From contig JADHTP010000003.1 of assembly GCA_016784945.1 (NCBI GenBank), positions 1 to 38,213 on the forward strand: a DNA stretch of 38,213 nucleotides. The letters are read 5' to 3'. Under the pieces are notes generated by a model, which was not told where the DNA came from, made no database searches, and saw only the letters and a list, made by a program, of their open reading frames with translations. Positions within the stretch are counted from its first letter, which is position 1. The number at the start of each line of letters is the position of its first letter. Shown one piece after another: positions 8,350-15,688 of this stretch. Made by a program: the position numbers and the translations under genes. This stretch comes from Deltaproteobacteria bacterium. GTDB taxonomy: Bacteria > Myxococcota_A > UBA9042 > DTJE01.

Positions 8350-8365
8350 ACCCTTTTGCTAGAAT
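8336..8365 (+). promoter_or_regulatory. Candidate promoter fused to the heptamer array
   Basis: TAGAAT (8360-8365, 5 of 6 to TATAAT) lies 18 bp after TCGACT (8336-8341, 4 of 6 to TTGACA), and the latter is supplied by the heptamer array itself. Transcription would begin near 8372, upstream of the lipoprotein at 8393. Because the array repeats this hexamer every 7 bp, several alternative -35 registers exist. Confidence 0.38.
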
Positions 8366-8392
8366 CCCGTCCAGGAATTCTGGAGCGATGGC

Positions 8393-9373
8393 ATGACAGC
8401 GGGAAGGCGGGGGGCCCTGCTCGCGGCGGGCGTGTTTCTCTGTGTCGCGGGTGGCTGTGGCAGCGACGATGGCGTCCCGGATCCGGCGGACGCGTCCGAT
8501 TCGGGCGATCAGGGCCCGGACCTGGCCGTGGACGACGGCGCCCAGGAGGACGGCGTCAACCAGACCTGCCTCCAGTGCATCGAGCCGGGGCTCATGCTGC
8601 GCTGGCACAAGATCGACCTCGTGGAGCCTTCCGTGCCCGCGGGTCTGCCGGAATTCCTGAACAACATCATCCAGCCCGACGTGAACGACTACCGCATCAA
8701 CATCGGGTTGCGGATCAACGAAATCAGCCCGAAGCCGGACGGCACCCTGGGCGTCCAGCTGACTGCGGGTACGACGTGGCATGACCTCGATCCCTCGGAC
8801 GTCCTGGCCATCCACGGGGGGGACAAGACGCCGTCCTGGTATCAGTTCATGGACGGTTTAACCACGGAGGTCGATGCCGTGGTCAAGAAGGACTGCACCT
8901 TCGGAACCAGCGAGGAAACGACCCTGTGGTTCAAGTCCGGACCCGCCGAGTTCGGGTACATGTGCTCGCCGGCCCGTCCGGACCTGGTGGCTCCCGCCGA
9001 CGTTCTGCCCTTCGAAAAGGCCATCACCTGGGGGACCTTCGACAACCAGTGCACCCGGATCATGAACGGGCGAATCGACGCCTGCATCCGGGCCGTGAGG
9101 GCCTGTGAAATCTGTGTCTTCATCCTGTCGCCGGACTACAAGACGTTCGTTTCCGAGGAAGACCCCTCGGTGGACCCGGCCGAGCCCTGCTTGCCACAAT
9201 TCTGTGATCGCTGGTGCGGGCGCGGTGAAGGCGGCGTTCCCCTGTGGACCAACCTCGGTGGCTTCATCGAGACCATCGAAGTGCCCCAGAACTGCGAGGT
9301 GAACGGGGATCCCGGGTACCATTTCGTGGTGAACTTCGAAGCGGAGGTCGTCCCGGTTCCACCCGGATCGTGA
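8393..9373 (+). CDS. Lipoprotein of unknown function, Cys-containing
   Basis: 326 residues. The ATG at 8393 lies seven bases after GGAG. A hydrophobic leader ends in a lipobox-like VAGGC (Cys near residue 22), followed by the acidic linker GSDDGVPDPADASDSGDQGPD, cut here at natural gaps of similar neighbours. The mature part has a strand-rich region (RINIGLRINEISPKPDG) and paired cysteines (CLQCIEP, RACEICVF, CLPQFCDRWC), suggesting an extracytoplasmic fold held by disulphides or metal. I recognise no family. The stop overlaps the start of the YhhN-like gene by one base (TGATG), so the two are translationally coupled. Confidence 0.6.
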   Translation: MTAGRRGALLAAGVFLCVAGGCGSDDGVPDPADASDSGDQGPDLAVDDGAQEDGVNQTCLQCIEPGLMLRWHKIDLVEPSVPAGLPEFLNNIIQPDVNDYRINIGLRINEISPKPDGTLGVQLTAGTTWHDLDPSDVLAIHGGDKTPSWYQFMDGLTTEVDAVVKKDCTFGTSEETTLWFKSGPAEFGYMCSPARPDLVAPADVLPFEKAITWGTFDNQCTRIMNGRIDACIRAVRACEICVFILSPDYKTFVSEEDPSVDPAEPCLPQFCDRWCGRGEGGVPLWTNLGGFIETIEVPQNCEVNGDPGYHFVVNFEAEVVPVPPGS

Positions 9374-9750
9374 TGACGTCTATGACCTGTGTCTTCCCCG
9401 TCCTGACACTGACTGCCCTGGTCGCGCTCCTGCTGGCGGAGTACCGCGGATTCCGGCCCGGCATCTGGATCGCCAAGCCGCTGGCCTCCCTGGGATTCCT
9501 CGGCGGCGCGGTGTACCTGGGGGCACTGGACGGATGCTACGGGGCCACGCTCTTCGCCGGGCTGGTGCTGTCCTTTGTAAGCGACGTCCTGCTGATCCCG
9601 AAAAAACCGCTGGTCTTCCGCCTGGGCATCGTCTCCTTCCTGCTGGCCCACGTGGCCTACATTGCCGCCTTCGTGAACCGGGCCTGGGGCCTGCCTTTCT
9701 ACTACGGGGGGCAATGGTTGCTGGTCTGGTCCGCCGCCCCCCTGGCCTGA
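9373..9750 (+). pseudogene. C-terminally truncated YhhN/TMEM86-like gene
   Basis: 125 residues starting at the ATG that overlaps the preceding stop. Hydrophobic helices and the segment FVSDVLLIPKKPLVFRLGIVSFLLAHVAYI (here split: SDVLL, then FRLGIVSFLLAHVAYI) match the first half of YhhN/TMEM86 lysoplasmalogenase-like membrane proteins. The conserved Asp of SDVLL is present. Full family members have about 210 residues and eight helices; this one stops after about four, directly before the convergent peptidase gene, whose 3' end lies 14 bp away. No continuation is seen in other frames. I infer loss of the second half by deletion at the gene junction. A short functional form is less likely. Confidence 0.6.
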
Positions 9751-9763
9751 GCCTCACCCGTTT

Positions 9764-11059
9764 TTACTTCTTCTTTCCGAACCGTTCGAGCAGGGCCGGG
9801 GCCACGTCCCGGTGGACCATCACCGTGAGCATCTTCAGGCGGATGAAGTCTTCACGGAAGAAGTAATAACCCTTGAATTTCCCCTTCCTGGCGCTGCGGC
9901 CGGAATCCTTGATCAGGTACCAGTCACTGCCGTCCACCGTGGCCCGCCCCAGCAGGTGAATGCCGTGATCGTCTCCGGTGGACTTGTTGTGGATCCGGTA
10001 TTCCCGCACATCCTGAGTGATCAGTCCGGGCGGGATGTCGAAGTCGGGAACGAAGGCCACGTCCTGCTCCGGGTTCTTGCCGGGCTCGGACACGTCACCG
10101 CCGAGGCCCACGGTGTACCCGGCCTCCACGGCCTGCCCGACCACGCCGTAAAAGTCCTCCAGCGGGACATTGTGGTAGGTGTCGTCGAGCCACCAGTTGT
10201 CGGGCACGTCGAAGAGCGCGGTCTGGAACAGGGGCTCCCGGGTGGTGGACATGAACTGGACGTAGGCGTCGGGGTCCAGGCCCAGGTAGTCCGTCACGAA
10301 GGTGACCGGGGTGTACTGCCGGCCCTCCCATTGGAACTCCGCCGGCGGCCGGCCCAGGTACCGCTCCATGATGGCGTGGATGTTGGCCAGCACCAGGGCC
10401 TCGTCCCACAGGTCCGTGGCCTTTGCGTGTTCCAGGTACTGGTTCATCTCCCGGTGCATGCGGCTGTGGTCGTGCCAGCCGTCTTCGGCCAGGATGCCGG
10501 GGAACAGTTCGTGTGGGACCGCGCCGTGCTTCTTCCACATCCGGGTGACGGAGTTGAGCTGCGATCCCTCCCCGAAGGCCGAGTCGCCCCGCCGGGCCAC
10601 GAACCGCCGGGCCTTTTCCACGTATTCCCAGTACACGGTGAACATTTCGGACATCTTGACCTTGCGGCCCCTGATTCGGTGAATCTCCGACTCGAGGTAG
10701 GACGTGCCTGCGAAGGACCAGCAGGTGCCGGTGTAGTACTGCGCCACGGGGGCAAAATGGAAAGGCGCCCCGAAGATCTCCAGGGAGGCGGGTCTCCGGG
10801 ACGCGGGCAGGTCGGCGATGAGGTCCTTCCGGCTGTCCTTCTTCAGCTTCTTTTCGGTCTTCTGGTTTTCCCGGATGTTGGCCGTGGCCTTCTTTTCATC
10901 CGCGTCCCGGGCCTCGTTCCGGTCCTTGATGGCCTTGATGACCTTGTCCTCGACGTGAGGGCGATACCGGGCCGGGTCGGGCCTGTCGGCGGGTGATGCC
11001 TCCGCCCAGGCCGGCAGGGCGGTACACACCAGGGCAACGATGAAGGGCCTTGCGTTCAT
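9764..11059 (-). CDS. Secreted C1-family (papain/bleomycin-hydrolase-like) peptidase homologue
   Basis: 431 residues with a signal peptide (PFIVALVCTALPAWAEA) and a charged Lys/Glu-rich propeptide-like segment (residues ~40-80). The catalytic Cys motif TGTCWSFAGTSYLESE has Cys at about 113, and the catalytic His is in DDHGIHLLG at about 365. In C1 enzymes the third residue is Asn in KNSWG; here the matching segment is YLIKDSGRSA, with Asp at about 385 and no Trp. The large spacing between Cys and His fits the bleomycin-hydrolase-like bacterial group, where the ending GYYFFREDFIR is also typical. GAGGGA lies seven bases before the ATG. It is probably a periplasmic or exported peptidase. The Asn-to-Asp change may weaken catalysis. 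Confidence 0.75.
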   Translation of the reverse strand: MNARPFIVALVCTALPAWAEASPADRPDPARYRPHVEDKVIKAIKDRNEARDADEKKATANIRENQKTEKKLKKDSRKDLIADLPASRRPASLEIFGAPFHFAPVAQYYTGTCWSFAGTSYLESEIHRIRGRKVKMSEMFTVYWEYVEKARRFVARRGDSAFGEGSQLNSVTRMWKKHGAVPHELFPGILAEDGWHDHSRMHREMNQYLEHAKATDLWDEALVLANIHAIMERYLGRPPAEFQWEGRQYTPVTFVTDYLGLDPDAYVQFMSTTREPLFQTALFDVPDNWWLDDTYHNVPLEDFYGVVGQAVEAGYTVGLGGDVSEPGKNPEQDVAFVPDFDIPPGLITQDVREYRIHNKSTGDDHGIHLLGRATVDGSDWYLIKDSGRSARKGKFKGYYFFREDFIRLKMLTVMVHRDVAPALLERFGKKK

Positions 11060-11113
11060 GGATTTTTCCCTCGTTGCGTTTTAGGGGGCAAGAATACTTC
11101 ATCTGCGGGGCCA

Positions 11114-11127
11114 GGCGATAGGCGATA
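11114..11127. repeat. Heptamer repeat, GGCGATA x2
   Basis: Two perfect GGCGATA units abut the left direct repeat of the small inverted-repeat element. A related pair, GCGATAG-GCGATCG, lies at 11303-11316. Confidence 0.5.
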
Positions 11128-11128
11128 A

Positions 11129-11216
11129 GCCATCTTCGCAGGGCAAACGCATCTAATTCGTGGTCGTGCGTAGCTTCTGTTTCAACATTTTGATGCGTTT
11201 GCCATGGCCATCTTCG
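11129..11216. mobile_element. Miniature inverted-repeat element with flanking direct repeats
   Basis: A perfect 12-bp inverted repeat, GGCAAACGCATC at 11142-11153 and GATGCGTTTGCC at 11192-11203, bounds a 62-bp element. It is flanked on both sides by the 10-bp direct repeat GCCATCTTCG (11129-11138 and 11207-11216). Inner bases allow two more pairs after one mismatch. This layout fits a MITE- or REP-like unit, with the direct repeats as a possible target-site duplication, or a large hairpin in RNA. It encodes nothing. It lies between heptamer arrays in a 600-bp non-coding region. Confidence 0.5.
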
Positions 11217-11220
11217 TCAC

Positions 11221-11258
11221 ACGGTAGACGACAGACGACAGACGACAGACGGCAGACG
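11221..11258. repeat. Heptamer repeat, ACGACAG x5
   Basis: ACGGTAG, then ACGACAG three times, then ACGGCAG and ACG: five period-7 units with two imperfect ends. It starts five bases after the inverted-repeat element. Confidence 0.85.
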
Positions 11259-11266
11259 CCTCCCCC

Positions 11267-11316
11267 ACGATCAACGATGTACGATCAGACCATCAACGTC
11301 CCGCGATAGGCGATCG
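11267..11316. repeat. Heptamer repeats, ACGATCA-type x3 and GCGATMG x2
   Basis: ACGATCA, ACGATGT and ACGATCA occupy 11267-11287. A related ACCATCAACG follows after one extra base, then GCGATAG and GCGATCG at 11303-11316. Homology to rmlB begins immediately after, so the repeat lies where the 5' part of that gene was lost. Confidence 0.65.
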
Positions 11317-11319
11317 GCT

Positions 11320-11575
11320 AACCGGTTCCACGTGGTGGTCCTGGACAAGCTGACCTATGCTTTGCAACCTGGACAACCTGTCGGCCCTGACCCCGGAACA
11401 GAAATCACGCTTTTCCTTAGTCAAGGGCGACACCGGAGACCGCGACTGCGTGGACGGGGTTTTCGGGCAGCGGGACCTGCACGCGGTGGTCAATTTCGCG
11501 GCGGAGTCCCACGTGGACCGATCCATCGAAGACCACGAATAACGATTCGTGACCAACGTCAAACTGTTGACCCTC
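11320..11575 (+). pseudogene. Broken fragment of dTDP-glucose 4,6-dehydratase (rmlB/rfbB)
   Basis: Three lesions are visible. The N-terminal NAD-binding GxxGFIG part is missing. Homology starts as RFHVVVLDKLTYA (plus frame 1), shifts frame near 11355, and continues as NLDNLSALTPEQK, then LVKGDTGDRD, then VVNFAAESHVDRSIEDHE (plus frame 2). An in-frame TAA at 11540-11542 follows, and beyond it FVTNVKLL still matches the family FVxTNVxGTxxLL. The conserved AAESHVDRSI motif makes the identification secure. About 250 bases remain of a roughly 1-kb gene, and no other dTDP-rhamnose gene is seen. The rest of 11060-11657 is repeats and non-coding sequence. Confidence 0.85.
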
Positions 11576-11657
11576 TTCGGAGGGGGGGGGCTGGCGCAAA
11601 GGTGTGCTAGCATGAAATCGGTCTGCGGCCGATGGTGTCATTCAACCGGCGAGAGCA

Positions 11658-12782
11658 ATGAACAGCAACAAGACAAGACTGCTTTCCATAGGGTTCCTCC
11701 TGGTCGCACTGACCCTTCCGGCGGCGGCCCGATCCGATCCTTTCACACCTTTCAGGGGCGAGTCGAAACCGGTGACGGTGGAGGACGTCCGGCCCCACAT
11801 CGGCGAGGACGGAAACGCCACCAACGAGTTCTACAGCGAATGGTGGTCCTTCGTGTTCCAGATGGAAGACGGCTACGGGGCCTATGCCCAGTTCCTTCTC
11901 TACAACCTGGGACCCGGTGACGGCATGGCGGCCGTCCGCACCACCCTGGCTCTCCCCGACGGCTTTCACATGAACGAAAAGACCGTGTACGAGTCGGGGG
12001 AGTGGGACTACGCAAAGGACAAGTTCGAAATCCGGCTGGGCGACAACGTGGTGGGAGGTCCCCTGGACGGGCTGAAGATACGGCTGAAGAACGAGTCCTT
12101 CGAGGCCGAATACAATCTGGAGAACATCGCCCCGCCCTGGAAGCCGGGCAGCGGTCGGGCCCACTACGGGAAGTCCGGCAAACGCCACTACGACTTCCAG
12201 GTCATCGCCCCCGTGGCCCGAATGACGGGCCGGGTGAAGGTGGAGGGCGAAGACGAATGGCGCCCGGTCAAGGGCATCATGTACGTGGATCACTCCATGG
12301 CCACCATCGGCATGCACGAGCAGTCGAAGCGCTGGCTTCGGTTCAGGAGCATCGATCCAAAGCGCACCTTCCTCATGGCGGATATCCGGCCGCCGGAGCT
12401 GTATGGCGACGAGACGATCCAGTACGCCGTGCTGTTCGAGGAGGGCCGCAAGGTGTTCGAAAGCCTGGACCTGGACCTGGGATTCGGGAGCCGATACGTG
12501 GACCCGGAAAAGAGCGGCTACGTGGCGGCCCGACTGGTGGAGATGAAGCACAAGGAAGGCGATCTCAAGATCCACGGCGCCGTGAAGGCCCGCAAAATGA
12601 CGAACCGGGAGGATTTCCTGGCGGCCCTGAGCCCTGCCATCCGTTTCGTGGTGTCCAAGTTCGTCAAGCCCATCATGTACTATTTTTCCGGCCTGTACAC
12701 CATCGAGACCGTGGACAAGGACGGCCAGAAGAAACGCTACAAGGGCAACGGAAAGTACTACGTCACCATCGTGAATCCCTGA
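11658..12782 (+). CDS. Secreted CrtC/AttH/Svf1-like lipocalin-type protein
   Basis: 374 residues with a signal peptide (KTRLLSIGFLLVALTLPAAARS). The motifs NEFYSEWWSFVFQ (around residue 53), GAYAQFLLYNLGPG and KGIMYVDHSMATIG (around 210), then SKRWLRFRS, resemble the tandem lipocalin-like folds of the CrtC/AttH and Svf1 families. In those families a Trp/Tyr-rich first strand and a late Asp-His pair line a hydrophobic pocket. Members hydrate carotenoids or bind and carry lipids. Export plus the next gene being an MMPL remnant suggests lipid handling in the periplasm; this is inference. The start ATG has only GAGAG ten bases upstream. Confidence 0.6.
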   Translation: MNSNKTRLLSIGFLLVALTLPAAARSDPFTPFRGESKPVTVEDVRPHIGEDGNATNEFYSEWWSFVFQMEDGYGAYAQFLLYNLGPGDGMAAVRTTLALPDGFHMNEKTVYESGEWDYAKDKFEIRLGDNVVGGPLDGLKIRLKNESFEAEYNLENIAPPWKPGSGRAHYGKSGKRHYDFQVIAPVARMTGRVKVEGEDEWRPVKGIMYVDHSMATIGMHEQSKRWLRFRSIDPKRTFLMADIRPPELYGDETIQYAVLFEEGRKVFESLDLDLGFGSRYVDPEKSGYVAARLVEMKHKEGDLKIHGAVKARKMTNREDFLAALSPAIRFVVSKFVKPIMYYFSGLYTIETVDKDGQKKRYKGNGKYYVTIVNP

Positions 12783-12824
12783 CATGGCCCCGGTCCGGGC
12801 CGCGGTGGAACACTGCCATTTGAA

Positions 12825-13334
12825 ATGTCCCTGATGGATTCCCGGTCGCGCGTCCAGGGTCTGATGCAGGGGTGGGTGGACCTGTCCCTGCGCCACCTCT
12901 GGCGGATCATCGGCATCGCCACGCTGGTTTTCTGGACGTCGGTGCTCTTCGCGGTCCGCCTGGACCTCAAGATCGACTTTGTGGAACTGCTGCCCACGGA
13001 CTCCCCCTCCGTACTGAACCCCGAACAGCTCAAGGGGCGGGTGACGTCCTACCGGACCCTGACCGTGGCCATCGAGTCACCGGACCTCGACGTATCCATG
13101 AAGTTCGCCGATGACCCGGCCGAGCGGCTGCGGGCCTTTCCCAGGGACCGGATCCGGTACGTGGGCGTACAGGGGCATGGTGGGACAGGGCTCGACCGTT
13201 GTGTCAGTATCCCGGACTTCGACCTCTACCACGTCCAGTGGCGTCCCGGCAGTGCCGCTGCAACCGAAAAGCAGCACGAACGCGGCAAGCCAATGACGTG
13301 TTTTTCATCACATTTTCCGTGCGATTCCGAATAG
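12825..13334 (+). pseudogene. Truncated MMPL/RND exporter, N-terminal 113 residues only
   Basis: The first ~113 residues match the start of MMPL-family exporters: a basic N-terminus, one hydrophobic helix (residues 28-46, IIGIATLVFWTSVLFAV), then the periplasmic start RLDLKIDFVELLPTDSPSV and RTLTVAIES. From about 13164 the frame loses family character and runs to a chance stop at 13334. A full exporter has about 770-900 residues; compare the intact one at 17347. The gene therefore lost nearly all of its length. It lies 42 bp after the lipocalin-like gene, which suggests the two once formed a lipid-transport pair. Confidence 0.7.
13170..13322 (-). pseudogene. Possible vestige of a lipoprotein gene start
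   Basis: On the minus strand, an ATG-AAA-AAC start (about 13308) is followed, after a one-base frame change, by a convincing lipobox leader, HWLAAFVLLFGCSGTAG, and an acidic/Thr linker DVVEVEVRDTDTTVEPCP, the style of other lipoproteins here. The reading then runs into sequence antisense to the MMPL stub at about 13170. This explains why the MMPL frame becomes meaningless there: two gene starts facing each other appear joined by a deletion. Evidence is compositional only. Confidence 0.3.
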
Positions 13335-13354
13335 TACCTGTAAACGTAAAGAAA

Positions 13355-13399
13355 TTGACTTAACGAACCGATTTCCGGAGTATCGGTACCCGGGTACCG
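13355..13399 (+). promoter_or_regulatory. Candidate promoter plus 16-bp palindromic operator
   Basis: TTGACT (13355-13360, 5 of 6 to TTGACA) is followed after 17 bp by GAGTAT (13378-13383, weak -10). Immediately downstream is a perfect 16-bp palindrome, CGGTACCCGGGTACCG (13384-13399), placed over the expected transcription start. A repressor bound there would block initiation. It precedes the four-gene operon starting at 13430. The palindrome is certain; the promoter is moderate. Confidence 0.45.
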
Positions 13400-13429
13400 C
13401 TACTTTCTCGCGGGGGTGGGAGCAACTAC

Positions 13430-14248
13430 ATGGCAGTCATCGACTTCAGGGTGCGACCCCGAACGGCCTATTTCTTCAAGGACCTGGTGCCCGATGTCAT
13501 TCCGGCGTACCAGACCTACGTCCGGATGTTCAACATCGAGCCCCGGCTGACCCTCGTGTCCCTGGAAGACTCCGTCAAGGAGATGGTTTCCGGCGAGGTG
13601 ACCCACGGCGTCATCTTTTCGGGCAACGCCGAAGGCAATCGCGAGGTGTACAAGGCCTGCCGGCAGTTCCCCGACCAGTACTTCGGGATGGCCGGTATCG
13701 ACATCACCCAGGGCGTCACGAAGGGCATGAAGGACCTGGAACAGGCCTACGAGGAGTTTGGTCTGGCAGGGCTCAGCCTGAGCCCGTTCATGACCGGGAT
13801 TTCCGCGGACGACCCGCGTTATTTTCCCCTGTATGCCCTGTCCGAAAAGGCCGGGAAGGTGGTCCAGATCCACTCGGCCGTTCATTTCAACCAGGAGTTT
13901 CCCCTGGAGGTCTCCGAGCCGGTCCACATCGACCGGATCGCCGTGCATTTCCCGGGCCTGCGGATCGTGATGTGCCATGCCGGATTCGGTTTCGGCAACG
14001 CCGGCCTGGTCATCGTGGCGCGTCACCCCAACCTGTTCGCCGACTTCTCCGGGCTCCATCCCAGTGCCCTGCCGACGGAGATGGTGAAGGCCATCAACGG
14101 TATCCTGCGGGACAAGGCGATCTTCGGCACCAACTACCCGTGCATCACCTTCGACATCGTGCCAGAATGGAAGAAGGTCGTCAGGGAAGAGAACCAAGCG
14201 GTCTTCTTCCACCTCAATGCCCAGCGGGCCCTGGGAATCGAACGATAG
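13430..14248 (+). CDS. Amidohydrolase-2 (ACMSD-like) protein with altered metal site
   Basis: 272 residues of TIM-barrel amidohydrolase type 2. Family landmarks are QIHSAVHF (around residue 145), a FPGLRIVMCHAGFG strand (around 178), HPNLFADFSGLHP, FGTNYPCITFD (around 227) and a terminal NAQRALGI. The usual N-terminal metal motif HxH is DFRVRP here, and the Asp of GTDxP is Asn (GTNYP). The two later His residues remain. So most, but not all, metal ligands are changed, and a canonical zinc hydrolase or decarboxylase is doubtful. GGGAG lies about eight bases before the ATG. It is the first gene of an operon with an acyltransferase nine bases downstream. It may act on an acyl-modified product or have a non-metal role. 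Confidence 0.75.
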   Translation: MAVIDFRVRPRTAYFFKDLVPDVIPAYQTYVRMFNIEPRLTLVSLEDSVKEMVSGEVTHGVIFSGNAEGNREVYKACRQFPDQYFGMAGIDITQGVTKGMKDLEQAYEEFGLAGLSLSPFMTGISADDPRYFPLYALSEKAGKVVQIHSAVHFNQEFPLEVSEPVHIDRIAVHFPGLRIVMCHAGFGFGNAGLVIVARHPNLFADFSGLHPSALPTEMVKAINGILRDKAIFGTNYPCITFDIVPEWKKVVREENQAVFFHLNAQRALGIER

Positions 14249-14257
14249 GGCGCATCG

Positions 14258-15688
14258 ATGAAACCCGAAGACTTCGAAGCACCACTGGACGCGTTTTCCG
14301 AATACGCCATGGCCGTGGAGAACGACGACTACCCCAAGACGGATTTCACCCAGTTGCAGTTCCGCGGTCCCGTGGATCCGGCCGCCATGGCCGAGGCCCA
14401 TGACGATGCCATCGCCCTGGTCCCTATTTTCAGCAGCCACCTCGTGGAGCGGCGGCGGGGACTGTTATACCGGCCCCGCTGGGTCTTCGACCGGGAAGTG
14501 CCGAACCGGTTGCGGGTAGAAGACTGTCGCCACGTGGCCGGCGATCCCTTCGACCCCATGGATTTCAGCACCAGGCACTACGAGCTCCGTATACGGCAGC
14601 GGATGGACCTGACGCGTGAATTTCCCTGCAATTGCTCGCTGTTGCGCGTGGGCGACGAAGAGCACATCCTTTCACTTCAGTTCCATCACAGCTGCATGGA
14701 TGCCCACAAGGGTTACCTGTACCTGACCCGGCTCCTGGCCGGTTACCATGAAAGGATCAAGGGCAAGGCCCCCGACTGGGCCGACTCCCAGGGCATGGCC
14801 GCACTGACCCGGCAGGGCGATATGGTGAAGCCGGTGTCCGCCGGACGGTTCATCCGGGAACAGCTCGCGGACGTGTTCTGGCGGAACCGATCCGGGAGCG
14901 TGTCCAACATCGCTTCCGAGGAAGTGCGGGACTACCGTGAGGTCCGGGGACGGTACAGCCTGCGGGCCGTGATCGAAGACCCGGCCGTGCTCCAGGGTCT
15001 TTTCGATCGAGCACGGGCCCATCATGCCACGGTGAACGACCTGTTTTTCGCGGTGACCCGCCGGGTCCTGTCCCGCTGGAACCGCGATCACGGCGCGTCC
15101 GACGACCGGTTCCGCTTCATGCTGATCACCAGCATCAAGGGCCGGACCCGGCAGTCCGAGGCTGCGGGGGCGGGCGTTTCCGGGTTGAACTTCGTTTCCA
15201 CCGGCCAGGGGGGCGCCAGTCTCGACACGCTGATGCAGTTCTTCCGGGATGTCAGGCGCGACCAGCTCGCCCGGGGGATCGACATCCGGTTCAACCAGGC
15301 CATGTGCCGCATGGTGGGGGCGGCGCGGCTGCTGCCGCTGCGCAAGCGTTCGAGGCTTCTGAATCCGGTGGTGAACAGCATCCCGTGCACCTTCTCCCTG
15401 TCGAACCTGGGGGTGGTCTGGCCTCGCATGGAAAACGGTCGCCCCACCCTGGACTCGGAGGTGCTCGGCGCCGGGGACTTCGTGATCAGTGACATCCACT
15501 CGAGCGCGTCCGCCGGGCGTAGCGTGGGACTCGCCCTGGCCGTCCGTATCCACCAGCGACGCATGTACCTGAACTTCGTGGCCGACCGCTTCCGGTTCCG
15601 GGAGCCCGAGGCGCGGGAACTGGTCGACCGGTTCGTACGGGAACTCACGGCGGCCCACGAGCCCGGTTCCGGGCAGGAGGGGGAATGA
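14258..15688 (+). CDS. Condensation-domain/PapA-like acyltransferase
   Basis: 476 residues, the usual length of stand-alone condensation-superfamily acyltransferases (PapA, WES/DGAT, NRPS C domain). The active-site motif HHSCMDA has the catalytic His at about 144 and Asp at 148. The C-terminal half has FAVTRRVLSRW, RTRQSEAAGAGVSGLNFV and FSLSNLGVV, matching the second chloramphenicol-acetyltransferase-like lobe of the fold. It would transfer an acyl group to an alcohol or amine, most likely to make an ester lipid. AGGG lies seven bases before the ATG. Its stop overlaps the next start (ATGA at 15685-15688), so the two genes are translationally coupled. The donor and acceptor are unknown. Confidence 0.78.
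   Translation: MKPEDFEAPLDAFSEYAMAVENDDYPKTDFTQLQFRGPVDPAAMAEAHDDAIALVPIFSSHLVERRRGLLYRPRWVFDREVPNRLRVEDCRHVAGDPFDPMDFSTRHYELRIRQRMDLTREFPCNCSLLRVGDEEHILSLQFHHSCMDAHKGYLYLTRLLAGYHERIKGKAPDWADSQGMAALTRQGDMVKPVSAGRFIREQLADVFWRNRSGSVSNIASEEVRDYREVRGRYSLRAVIEDPAVLQGLFDRARAHHATVNDLFFAVTRRVLSRWNRDHGASDDRFRFMLITSIKGRTRQSEAAGAGVSGLNFVSTGQGGASLDTLMQFFRDVRRDQLARGIDIRFNQAMCRMVGAARLLPLRKRSRLLNPVVNSIPCTFSLSNLGVVWPRMENGRPTLDSEVLGAGDFVISDIHSSASAGRSVGLALAVRIHQRRMYLNFVADRFRFREPEARELVDRFVRELTAAHEPGSGQEGE

Noticed and set aside
11592..11608. Sigma-54-like TGGC...TGC before the lipocalin-like gene
   Set aside because: The GG and GC pairs are 11 bases apart; sigma-54 promoters need 10. No enhancer-binding protein gene is nearby.
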